The notes under the pieces were generated by a model. The model was not told the origin of the DNA. It made no database searches and saw only the letters and a program-made list of their open reading frames with translations. A program made the position numbers and the translations under genes. A DNA stretch of 64,000 bases, taken from NCBI GenBank assembly GCA_963922205.1, contig CAWUHX010000043.1, forward strand, positions 930,001-994,000, in the 5' to 3' direction. The stretch is from Romanomermis culicivorax (lineage: Eukaryota > Nematoda > Enoplea > Mermithida > Mermithidae). Below, one piece after another: positions 54,850 to 64,000 of this stretch (positions within the stretch are counted from its first letter, which is position 1; every line of letters begins with the position of its first letter).

Positions 54850-56349
54850 CAGGACAAGACAGCATTACACGACCTACTGGTCGCATACACTGACCTCTAT
54901 GCAATTGATGAGAAGGACACAGGTTCCATTGACCTCATGCATTATGAGATCAGCAGGGGTGATGCTCACCCAGTCCGCCATTTCCCTTACCACACCGGGC
55001 CCAAGGAAAAGGACCTCATTATACAAGAAGTCAGAGTGCTCCAGGAAAAAGGTATTATCTGGCCTAGTACTTCCCCCTGGGCTACTAATACCGTCCTGGT
55101 GCACAAGAAAAATGGGTCACACAGGATGTGTGTTGATTTTGGTGGTCTTAAGGAGGTCATGAAAAAGGATGTCTATCCTCTCCCACAGATTGATGACATC
55201 CTCGACACACTCAAGGGTATGAAATACTTTACTACCCTTGATCAGGCTAACGCCTACTGGTCTATACCTATTGCTGAGGCAGACAAAGAGAAAACGGCGT
55301 TTAATACATCTATTGGACTTTATGAGTTCAACTATCTGCCTTTTGGTCTTTGCAAGGCCCCTGGAACGTTCCAACATCTCATGGACCTGCTTCTCACGGG
55401 ATTGCAGTGGTGTACAGCATTGACCTATCTCAATGACATCTTGGTGTTCGGGAACTCTCACACCGAGATGCTTGAGCGACTGACGGATGTGTTTAGGCAT
55501 CTCTGTCAGGGTGGAATGAAGCTCAGACTGAGCAAGTGCAAGTTTTGGCACTCTGAGGTTGAATATCTAGGCTACTGTATCTCACAGAATGGCCTAGAAC
55601 CGGATAAAGTCAAATTGGCTGCCGTCCAGGATCTACCTATTCCACAGAATGCCAAGGACATCAAGTCTTTTCTTGGCCTTGTGTCTTACTATAGGCCTTT
55701 CATCCCTGGTTGCACTCGGCTCAGGGAGCCACTGACCAAGCTCTTAGGGAAGGAAGTTACCTTCCTCTGGTCAAACCCTCTGCAAGCGGCATTCGACAAA
55801 CTCCGGAGATTGCTGATGAACCCTCCTATTCTGCGCCATCCCGACTTTAGGAAATCCTTCATCCTTCAAACTGATGCAAGTATTTCGGGGATAGGGGCGA
55901 TTCTGAGCCAGTTAGATGATCATGGATATGACCATCCTATTGCGTATGCCAGTAGAGGGTTAACCGCAGCAGAGAAGAACTACACTATTATGGAGTTAGA
56001 GACTCTCGCTGTTGTCCATTTCGTCAAGCACTTTTGGCCTTACCTCTTTCAGCATGAGGTGGTCCTTCAGACTGATCATACCGCTGTTAAGGCTGTGTTG
56101 GAGAAACCTAACCCCTCAGCCCGGATAGCTCGGTGGGGCCTCGTGCTCGCTGAATTCAAACTGACACTTCGGCCGCGAAAAGGATGGTCTAATGGTAATA
56201 CTGACACATTATCATGCCTGCCTGATCCTAATTCCCTTGTCGGGGAGAGTATCAATGATACTCCCCTATACAGACCCGAGGGAGAAGTTATGATGATCTC
56301 TGATGGTGCTCAGAAATACCTCCATGACACTGTAAGTGACATGCTGTGA
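54850..56349 (+). pseudogene. Reverse transcriptase-RNase H of Ty3/Gypsy type
   Basis: Open from 54850 (first ATG 54937, 470 codons). RT motifs are in order: HPVRHFPYH, GIIWPSTSPWA, KKNGSHRMCVDFGGL, FTTLDQANAYWSIPI, YLPFGLCKAPGTFQ, then TYLNDILVF where YLDD is expected; the first catalytic Asp is Asn (AAT at 55432). RNase H follows with D313 (LQTDAS), E353, D380 (QTDHT) and D423 (GNTDTLSC), counted from ATG 54937. The domain order and FLGLVSYYRPFIP are typical of Metaviridae. It ends inside the start of the 3' LTR homology, with no integrase after RNase H. The Asp-to-Asn change and the missing integrase make it non-functional. Confidence 0.92.
56241..56265. other. Short hairpin near the end of the pol ORF
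   Basis: GGGGAGAGTATC and GATACTCCCC form an inverted repeat around AAT, with one extra base in the left arm. It lies about 70 bp before the 3' LTR homology. The meaning is unknown; it may be chance. Confidence 0.5.
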
Positions 56350-57654
56350 CCCCATTGGGTGGCTCAATTTGGTTATCTACTTCGGGAACCTAACCTAGCT
56401 GGTACTACTACAGGAAAACCTATAGTGTACCTCGATCTTGTCCTAGGGTTCAGCAGTAGAATAATGGACAATGCGGCCGGGTCAGGGGTGGCAATCCCTA
56501 TTCCTCATTCACTGAGAATGAGGGACTGCCATTCCTGGAATGGCCTACTGAAGGGGACCTGATTGTCATCCTAAATCCCCTTATTGGCCCTGACCTTAAG
56601 GGTTCAAGGGCTTTTCTAAATGAGGGTCGTCTCAAGGGAAAACTGGCTTAAGGACGATTCCCTCAAATATACCCTCAACAATAATAACCCCTGAGAAGAC
56701 TCACTTTTGATCCTCTTCTCAAAGTACTTGGCGCTGGGCGATGGGTTCAAGGGCTAAACGCAGGTCTTAGGGACGACAGGGAAAGCGGGTACAGTAGTCC
56801 GAAAAGGATTCGGTGTGGAGGGTTGGGGAATACGGGTCTGCGAGTGATGATACCAAAACGTTTCTCCAGGAGGCCACAGGGGGTTCTCGATCAACTGGCG
56901 ACGGGGTAAACTCCTAAGGTTGGGTTAGGGTGTCGGGCAACGCAAGGGAGACCGAAGGCGAATATTTAAATTTATTAAGAAAGGTGGTGGATGCAGGCAA
57001 AATATGTAAATATATAATAAAGGATGCAGACGATCGCAGGAACGCAAGCTGTAAAACGCAAAGACGATTAGGCCCAAAAATGAGTGCAAAATTAAAGAAA
57101 CAAGCCCTTTTAAAGGGCCCTGTAATCTACAGTATGCCTTGGGCAGAGCTAAGACACACCCAAGCTAACTCTTACAGCGGAAATTGCTGCAGAAGATGAC
57201 TATGGTCACATAGACATTTTCCAGTTCACTACCTTAAGCATTGGGGCGAGTTTCACTCTCCATGCTAAACATATGAATGTCATCTAGAGAGAGATTCCAA
57301 CTAGGGGTTTCATGTTGTGAAACGTCACTAGTTTTTGCTGGTAAGAGGTGCACGTTGTGCTCCAATTGTAGCAATGAGCTCGGAGAGCTTATCTTTAATG
57401 GAAATTCTGACTAGCAGGTTACATACTGTAGTCTATGTGCGCAATGGAAAAATAATAAATCGTAAAGGAAATAAAAGTGTGAAAAATGAAACAGAAACAA
57501 AACGCAAAAAGTACACACAGAAATTGCATGTAAAATATAAAAGCGAAACGCAAAATTAAGGTAAGTTACTGTAAAACAAAAAGTGGCGAAAAACGTAACG
57601 GAAAAACATGATGTTAATCACATGACGTTGGGCGAAATTCGTTGGCATGTGACA
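56312..57654 (+). repeat. 3' LTR, lacking its first ~90 bp
   Basis: Aligned with 47791-49076 up to 57599, then 55 further bases ending ATGTGACA at 57654, followed by the CATC duplication. The first bases shared with the 5' LTR are AGAAATA, a possible microhomology at a deletion joint with the RNase H end. No polypurine tract is evident just upstream, apart from GAGGGAGAAG at 56278. Confidence 0.7.
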
Positions 57655-58125
57655 CATCCATTGAATTCCCAATAGTCGAAAACCCCTTCCCCGAAAGACC
57701 ACAGGAATAAATTTGTTTTACATGCAGGGTAAGCAAATAATACTACATCTGTTTCTCCTTGGGGATTTTTTCGAATTTGGTCACTCATATAATTTGACCA
57801 AATCAATATTTTCAAAAAATAAAAAAAAATCTTCTGAGAAGACGCTTGATAGATGCATGGGTAAAAGTATCAAGGTCCAGGGATGCATATCCATTGAGGA
57901 ACTTGCTGCAACTGGGGGCTCTAAAAAAGTCCGTTTTTTGCATGTTTTTGGCGCCTCACCGAGCACCATTTGATTATACACCCCCAATGACCTTTGACAC
58001 CCCTATGTTTTCCCATATGGCGGATATTATGTAAAAAACCTCATGTCTCTATCTATAACCGTTTTTGCTCTATGGGGAGGTTAGTCAGATTTTAGGGGCC
58101 AAGTAGGTTGACCGCGTCACCTATG
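57655..58125 (+). repeat. Right remainder of composite copy 3
   Basis: Resumed satellite unit (CATCCATTGAATTCCC), then the tail with GTTTTTTGCATGTTTTTGG, CACCGAGCACC and the end GTAGGTTGACCGCGTCACCTAT. It parallels 36690-37085. Confidence 0.65.
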
Positions 58126-58252
58126 ATTTAGATGTTGACGCAGTTCTATCCAAGTGTAAAGTGGAAAAAATTTTTGTATGATTTAAGCTTCCCCATTTTG
58201 GTATACGGTATGAAGGTTTCCACTGTTCGAAAATTGTGTGTCAAATTGGACC

Positions 58253-58470
58253 TATAGTCTATTTTCCTTGAAATCCTTCTAAATAATGAAAGTGGAAAGC
58301 AAGTAGTATTTTAGATTTTTACGATTTTCTGATAAACAATATATCTTATAGAACTGGAAATTTTCGAGCGTTCTGAACTAACATTCAACAATTTTTCGAG
58401 CGAAAATTTTACTGTAGGATCTCTGTGTAAATGATTTTGACGACAGTACTGATATGTGTCACTTTTCTAT
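58253..58470 (-). mobile_element. TAGTCTG-family MITE, inverted and truncated
   Basis: Begins TATAGTCTATTTTCC and reads as the inverse of the family (GAAAGTGGAAAGCAAGTAGTATTT .. GACAGTACTGATATGTGTCACTTTTCTAT). It loses the other end near 58470. Confidence 0.7.
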
Positions 58471-58710
58471 GCGTCTACAATTCTGAACTAAATGGGCTGT
58501 ATTTGTATAAATTTTGTCATGAATTTTGCTCTATAGTTCAGGATGAATTGGCACAGCAGGAATACAGCAGCGGATTTGAAGAAGAATATCTCACTTTCTA
58601 GCACTATGTATACAATTTTTTCGTAGATTCTACAGATTATTGTACATAATTATTTCCTTCTGACCTAATTACCTTGGTCCTTCAACCTTGTTACGAACAA
58701 AATATCTGTT

Positions 58711-58958
58711 TATAGTCTGTTTTCTATAAAATGCTTCCAAATAGAAAAGTGACACAAATCAGTACTGTCCTCAAAATCGCTTACATAAAGCGCTTACCGT
58801 AAAATTTTTCACTCGAAAAATTTTTTGAGGTGAGGTCAGTACGCAAAAAATTTCCAGCTTCATAAGACATATTGTTTATCAGAAAATCGTGAAAATCTGA
58901 AATGCTACTTGCTTGCCACTTTCGTTATTTAGAAGCATTTCTAGAAAAACAGAGTATA
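58711..58958 (+). mobile_element. TA-type MITE (TAGTCTG family), copy 4
   Basis: 248 bp from TATAGTCTG to CAGAGTATA. Intron 4 of gene 1 (20781-20800) preserves the sequence without the insert (CTGTTT-GGTA..GTAATGTA), confirming both ends and a TA target. The insertion occurred after the gene duplication. Confidence 0.9.
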
Positions 58959-59030
58959 GGTACGTAATGTAAACTTGTCAATTTTGTTTTTTAGTACCTG
59001 ATGCTCTTTTCGAGTCATATATCCTTTCAG

Positions 59031-59137
59031 CATGGCCGAATAATATGTTCGCTAATGAGATGGCGGTTCGATTTTTATCTTGTAGCAACCCGTTCCCATT
59101 CAGAATGGAGCCCGGATGTTTCGTGAACAATTGCGAG
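59031..59137 (+). CDS. Gene 2 exon 5
   Basis: 107 nt; acceptor ATCCTTTCAG|C, donor GAG|GTGAGA, phase 1 to 0. It encodes (A)WPNNMFANEMAVRFLSC then PGCFVNNCE, three cysteines. An in-frame alternative acceptor at 58994 (GTTTTTTAG|T) would add 12 open codons (VPDALFESYILS). Gene 1 has a stop in that extension, so the shorter form is preferred. Confidence 0.82.
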
Positions 59138-59598
59138 GTGAGAGGCAAGTGACATTCTTCCTGAAATAAAATCTACTTGATGAATTTTAGCAAAATGGTT
59201 AAAATTGAACTATTCTATGAGAAAGAAATTCAAATCCGACTAAAATTGTAATAGGATTTCAATCTGCAATTCGAATCAGATTCCACGTTATAAGTGAGCT
59301 ACTTTTCAATTTCAAAAGGAAACTTTGCATTTTTCAATTAGGGGGCAGTTTTCCATCAAATGATCTTCAATTTGTGAAAAAAGGGACGTGAGACTCAATT
59401 TCCAAGATGACAGACGTGAAGCATTTTTCGACAAAATGTACATTGCTGATTTTGACCAAGTCTCATCACTGCTTTTTTACTTTCGAACTCTGAAATCATT
59501 GAAAGATTTTAGTACCGTTATGCTCTGCGAGCTGTCCACTTGACATATGAGTTTTTCTGTGACCCTTGGCAAAATACTGTAGTGAAATCAACAAATAA

Positions 59599-61362
59599 TA
59601 CGTTGTGGTGTCAGGCAACGGTGCCCAATATCGCCTTATCTTTTCATCTGTGCCATGGAAATTATGGCGCATATGCTAAGAAACTCCCTGAGAATTTCAG
59701 GACTCCTAGTAAATGATCAAGTACATAAAGTTTGCATGTATGCTGATGATACTACAATATTAGCAAGAAACAAAGAAGATTATAGTGAAGCACTAAAATT
59801 AATTCAAAAATTCACATCCCACTCTGGTTTGAAAATCAATGTAAATAAAACACAAGTATTAGGAATAGGGAAAAATAAAACAAAAAAAGGTAAATTGAAT
59901 TACAGTGAAATAGTAAATAGTGTGAAAATACTAGGCATCACATTCTCATATAATAAAGAAGAAATGTACAAGGAAAACTTTCATGATAAGTTTGAGAAAT
60001 GCAAGGAACACTGTAAATTGTGGCAATCAAGACACTTGACCATCTATGGGAATATTGCAGTATGGAACTACATAATTATTCCAAAAATTTTGTACAGTCT
60101 GACAAACTTGCCTGTTGACAAAAAAATTATCACTAAACTAAAAACCTTATTAAGGAATTTTCTGTGGAATGGACATAAACCAAAAATAAAGCATGATGTC
60201 CTAATACAAGATTATGATAAAGGTGGAATAAAGGCCCCAGATATTGAAATTGTGATACAACAGATGAAAGCGAGATGGCTATTAAGATTGCTGGAACCTG
60301 GAAAATGGAACATTTTGGCCCTCCAACCCCTAGATAAAATAGGTGGACTAGGAAATTTATTAAACGATAATTTCTCCCTAAAAACACTAGGTTTACACAT
60401 AAAGTCCTTCTATGGAGAGATTTTGCAGTTAATAGCATTAATGCCTACAACTAATATTAATAATATTACAACTCCGAATAAACAATAATAGATTTATCTT
60501 AAGTAACAAAACATCCATATATTTAGACAACCTCAGAGAAACAAAATTCAATTATCTCCTCAACTGGTTCAAGGAGGACTGGACTTTTAAAAGTTGGAAA
60601 GATTTAAAAAGGGAACTGTGTAACATAAAATGGTTTGACTATGCAAGAATAATCCATTCCATTCCTAGATCCTGGAAAGCTATAATTAAAGAATCTAATC
60701 TGCTAAAAAGGGAGATTAACTTCGAACCAGTCATTTTTGATAAAACAACAGATAAAAAATCTAAAAAAATATCTGATGAAACAGAAAGAATGTATACCAA
60801 CAGGACAAAAAAATGGGAAGGGAAACTGGGATTAAATGACAAGGACTTCACTAAATCATGGAAAATGCTGTACAAATTAGGTATCAATAACAAAAGCAAG
60901 AAAATACAATATAAAATTCTACATAATATCATAATCACCACACACTTATTAGTGAAATATAGAATCAAAGAATCCAGTGATTGCTTTCAGTGTAATGGAG
61001 ACGATGATATTTCACATACATTTCTGGAATGTCAACAAGTTAAATCTCTGTGGATAGAGTTGGAACATATAATAAATAAAAACGGTGATAAAAATATGAA
61101 CTTTACTCATAAAGAAATAATATTTGGATATGAACCAGAGGTAAAAACAGAACATAATAAGATAATTAATATTATAATAATTTTAGCAAAAACTTTCATT
61201 TATAGGAAAAGAAGAGCAGAGGAAGACCTCAATCTAACAGCCTTTTTGAATTTTGCAATGAGTAAAGCTAACACAATGAAATGTAACAAAGAAATGGAAA
61301 ATGTGTTAAAAGGACTAACAAAACCTTCATTTTTAAGAAATGGAATAACTTCAAATCAATAG
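59599..61362 (+). pseudogene. LINE ORF2 C-terminal part, one frameshift
   Basis: Open from the truncation point through CPISPYLF (59620), then YADDTTIL (catalytic ADD, about 59739-59755), SGLKINVNKTQ and LGITFSYN, typical of L1/Tx1-group reverse transcriptases. The frame stops at 60488 and resumes in another frame from 60490 to 61362, so a single indel separates them. The second part ends with a CFQC..SHTFLEC (C-x2-C-x7-H-x4-C) element seen at the C-terminus of many LINE ORF2 proteins. Upstream RT motifs and the endonuclease are missing, so it is inactive. Confidence 0.88.
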
Positions 61363-61492
61363 GCACCTTCTCAAAATAATTCAAAAATACAGGTAAAAAA
61401 CTTGACATAAAATTCCTCAAAAAATAAGAAAATTACATTATACTTCTGTTTTTGTATGTTTTTTCTGTTTGTACTTTCTCAATAAAAAAAAA
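59599..61492 (+). mobile_element. 5'-truncated LINE (Tx1/L1-like) with 15-bp duplication
   Basis: 1.9 kb, flanked by GAAATCAACAAATAA (59584-59598) and GAAATCGACAGATAA (61493-61507), two differences. It begins inside the RT domain and ends in an A-rich tail after CTTTCTCAATAAA. It lies in intron 5 of gene 2. Confidence 0.9.
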
Positions 61493-61507
61493 GAAATCGA
61501 CAGATAA

Positions 61508-62328
61508 CTGCACAAATTTGTCTAAACTAAATTACCATCTATTTAAGCTCATTCACCTCGACTTCACCTTACTCTAGCTGTATTAGGATGCTGATGTGAA
61601 GGGCGAGAAAATTTCATGGGAAGTTAAGCTCTTTTTAACTAATTACTGTGCATTCGTAATGTGTGATGCCGAACTGGTGATGTTATTGTAGCTTATAATG
61701 CAACGAAAAATTGTTCGTTTATCATACATCACTTTTTGACGGGACACATTGAAATTAGTCAAATTTTAAATCACAACATCGATAAAGCTGGTTCACATTC
61801 AATTAATTCTCATATGGAAGCAATCTGACCTCAAAGAATGGTTCGAAACATGACTTCCTTCACCAAAATTCATTTACAAAATTCCAAATCTTATCACTTT
61901 GATATGATGCCATAACATGCGAAACATTTTCTGGTTAATTTGCATAAAATGCCCTGCTTTCTATTTTCATTCATTATGTTTGTGTTAATATGACTGTTTT
62001 TTCAACTTTTGTTGAAGTAGTTTCAAGCGTAGGCTATCACTGCAAACGAAATTATCGATACGTAAACTGGGATGCAAGATGAACTTATAACGTGTTTCTT
62101 GTGAGTGGTTCTCTTTGGCTGTGCTTTTGAGTACCAGTTTTCTCATTGGCAGTGCTTTTGGATAACATTACGGTATAGACAGCATTAGCTGCGCTTTTGA
62201 ACGTCATAACGTAGGAATATATGCATCATTGATTGCGCTTATGAAAAGTAGCCGTTTGTTGTGGACTGTTGAATACAATCGTTGTATTTCAGAACTTAAA
62301 TTTGTGGCCTTTCACACGAATTTTCAAC
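61508..62328. other. Gene 2 intron 5, unassigned part
   Basis: AT-rich sequence with loose repeats of GCGCTTTTGA (62110-62240). No exon is seen. Confidence 0.4.
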
Positions 62329-62330
62329 TA

Positions 62331-63368
62331 CAGTGCAGCTCAAAAGTTTAGCCGCACTTTGTAATGTTCGATTTTTCGAAAGAAATAATTAACTTTGAAT
62401 TAAGCTTATTCAATGAATACTCAACCGATTACAATATGCTTAGTACCATTCAGTAGCTTATTAATTTTCCTACTATGTGGTATGCAACAACTTTCGTGAA
62501 TTTATTCCACCGGTATTTATTAAATAAGGGAGAACCACGATACAACTTTTTCTCATCTTTTTGTGAACTATTTTCGACTATTAATGACGTTTTTCGAAAA
62601 TTTTTCCGATGAAATCTATGCTTTCGACTCGCCGGCCTTAATTAATTTTTTATACTGATTCCAATGGTGCAATAATTATGATATTGACTAAAAAATTGAA
62701 CGTAATTCACTCAATTTTCTAAAACATGAAATTCAACTTTTCTGATTTCCCTACGCCCGATGCTGATTCACTTACAGTAGGTTAAGCATAACATAAATTT
62801 GTCAGCCATGATTAAAATATCGTATCACAATTCACAATCACTAGAATCATGTTGGATCCGATTCTAATAGTTAGAAGATTCTAATCTTTTATTTTTAAGA
62901 TTCCGATTTTAAGTATGAATATATTTGCACAAACAAACAAAAAATTAAATGACAAATATCAGCAAGCTTCCTCGGAATTCAGAAATCGAGTGTATCTCGT
63001 TCAACTTTTTGATTAAGATCACAATTCTTGCACCATTGGAATCAGCATAAAAGATTGAATAAGATCGGCGAGTTGAAAGCATAAATTTTATCGGAACAAT
63101 TTTCGAAAAACGTGATTAATAGTCGAAAATAGTTCACAAAAAGATGAGACAAAGTTGTATCGTAGTTCTCTCGTATTTAATAAATACCAGTGGAATAAAT
63201 TCACCAAAAATGCATACCTCATATAGTAGGAAAATTAATAAGCTACTGAATGGTACTAAGCATATTGTAATCGGTCAAGTATTCATTGAATAAGCTTAAC
63301 TCAAAGTTGATCATTTCTTTCGAAAAATCGAACATTGCAAAGTGCGGCCAAACTTTTGAGCTGCACTA
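62331..63368. mobile_element. Tc1/mariner-type foldback MITE
   Basis: The ends CAGTGCAGCTCAAAAGTTT and AAACTTTTGAGCTGCACTA are inverted and flanked by TA. The arms run about 370 bp each (62331-62700 and 62995-63368), with about 290 bp between them. No transposase frame is present. The arms differ by scattered substitutions. Confidence 0.88.
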
Positions 63369-63534
63369 TATATACCTTTTCTAACGAATATAACAACTCG
63401 GCTGATCAATGCTTTTGAGTAGATTACGAGCTTAAGTTTACGCTAATAATAAACTTCTTTGCAGCTGAATCATTTTGTTTTTTGGTTTAGGCTGAGAAAC
63501 GGGATATTTTACTGGATAACATGAATATTTTCAG

Positions 63535-63831
63535 TTAAATGTGAACGCCTTGCCGGCCAACTTCATATCACCTTTGCCCCAGTACGATTGCTTACCATTT
63601 GTTATGTACGATTTTTGCATCGATTGCACCAAATTTCACCACAACCTATCATGTGCGATCACGACGATTATGTTCGAACATGACTCTATGCATTTCGCCT
63701 ACGGTGTCCGTTGCCGTTACTCGGTTATCGCGGGCAAAAAAGCGGCATTCTGCGCCGGATACAATTCTTGTGTATCGCTTTACAAAGATGATCCGCAAAC
63801 ATACACCATAAGGCCGATACAAAGGTGTTGA
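63535..63831 (+). CDS. Gene 2 exon 6: C-terminal cysteine-rich exon
   Basis: The acceptor ATATTTTCAG precedes 63535 (phase 0); stop TGA 63829-63831. It encodes 98 residues: LPFVMYDFCIDC, a variable middle (KFHHNLSC..TTIMFEHDS), AYGVRCRYS, AFCAGYNSCVSLY and the end TIRPIQRC; eight cysteines, one more than gene 1. Identity with gene 1 is high at both ends of the exon and low in the middle, including three extra codons. Confidence 0.87.
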   Translation, partial: LNVNALPANFISPLPQYDCLPFVMYDFCIDCTKFHHNLSCAITTIMFEHDSMHFAYGVRCRYSVIAGKKAAFCAGYNSCVSLYKDDPQTYTIRPIQRC

Positions 63832-64000
63832 GGCGGCGCATGATGAACTTTGAAGCCGGTTCAGAAATTTATTTCGAGCGCAATGTGTGATATTCTCAGG
63901 GTCACCACATCGTCAAAATACGCCTTGGAAATTTTTTGAAGTAAAAATCTTCACGGTAGAAATGATAGTTCACAAGCTTTTTGTGTTGAACGGACCATGT
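63832..64000. other. 3' flank of gene 2
   Basis: Begins GGCGGCGCATGATGAAC, similar in position to the gene 1 3' flank GGGCCGTCGTTTTGATGAA. No polyadenylation signal was identified before the window ends. Confidence 0.4.

Larger units (their letters stand above)
47702..57654 (+). mobile_element. Decayed Ty3/Gypsy-type retroelement with envelope-like gene
   Basis: Outer ends TGTCACAT and ATGTGACA with CATC duplicated at 47698-47701 and 57655-57658. Direct LTR-like repeats of about 1.28 kb lie at both sides. Internal order: gag (49672), unknown ORF (50872), envelope-like protein (51481-53048), protease-like domain 1 (53055), protease-like domain 2 (about 53745-54475), linker (54514), RT-RNase H (54850-56349). 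Integrase is absent. Several in-frame stops and at least two frameshifts show that the copy is inactive. The segment missing from each LTR at its inner edge fits two internal deletions. Confidence 0.85.
44050..58125 (+). mobile_element. Composite ACTAGT/satellite element, copy 3, with nested insertions
   Basis: Parts appear in the same order as copy 1: ACTAGTTTATTAGAAAATG (44050), the foldback interior (to about 46840), TTCTCACTTTCCGTAAAAGTG (47034), the satellite (47090-47701, resuming at 57655) and the tail ending GTTGACCGCGTCACCTAT at 58125. It is split by a solo LTR (44486-45368) and a ~10-kb retroelement (47702-57654). Confidence 0.55.
38521..63831 (+). other. Gene 2 locus: tandem paralogue of gene 1
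   Basis: Exons are 38521-38656, 39165-39473, 40071-40272, 40531-40808, 59031-59137 and 63535-63831, giving 442 codons plus stop. Intron phases match gene 1 exactly. It has the same layout: basic N-terminus, charged helix, one membrane segment, and a glycosylated ectodomain with about 22 cysteines. Introns 1-3 are short (about 510, 600 and 260 bp). Intron 4 is about 18 kb because it holds two composite elements, a solo LTR, a ~10-kb retroelement and MITEs. Intron 5 holds a LINE and a mariner-type MITE. No frame-breaking change is seen, so of the two genes this one is the better candidate for an intact protein. Confidence 0.8.

Overview
The window is eukaryotic and AT-rich, most likely from an invertebrate animal. 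It has GT-AG introns of matching phase, a Tx1/L1-like LINE, hAT, PIF/Harbinger and Tc1/mariner-type elements, LTR retroelements with 4-bp target duplications, and tRNA-derived SINE-like repeats. I cannot place the species. Nothing indicates bacterial genes, operons or CRISPR.

Host genes: two tandem paralogues on the + strand, each of six exons, can be assembled by eye. Gene 1 is 11832-11970, 12414-12722, 14394-14601, 20035-20318, 20860-20966 and 37583-37870 (444 aa). Gene 2 is 38521-38656, 39165-39473, 40071-40272, 40531-40808, 59031-59137 and 63535-63831 (442 aa). Intron phases are identical in both, both lengths divide by three, and about 140 bp of 5' flank is conserved. The predicted product is a type II membrane protein: a basic N-terminus, a charged helix, one transmembrane segment, then an N-glycosylated ectodomain with about 21 cysteines. 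I do not recognise the family.

Repeats: nearly everything else is mobile DNA. Positions 1-11.6 kb hold dispersed repeats, a hAT element (4388-5449, perfect 8-bp duplication), a TA-type MITE and a Harbinger-like element. Gene 1 introns hold MITEs, a foldback element split by a solo LTR, a 7-kb palindromic structure (21.2-28.4 kb) with two nested Harbinger elements, SINE-like units and another foldback with a solo LTR. A composite family of about 3.1 kb with an internal ~97-bp satellite occurs three times (33995-37085 +, 40897-43848 -, 44050-58125 +), bracketing the 3' end of gene 1 and the 5' half of gene 2 in inverted orientation.

The third composite copy, in intron 4 of gene 2, holds a second solo LTR and a decayed ~10-kb Ty3/Gypsy-type retroelement (47702-57654). 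Its order is unusual: gag, an unknown ORF, an envelope-like glycoprotein, two aspartic-protease-like domains, then RT-RNase H with no integrase. Intron 5 of gene 2 holds a 5'-truncated LINE and a Tc1/mariner foldback MITE.

All exon, domain and family calls are by eye; no database search was run.
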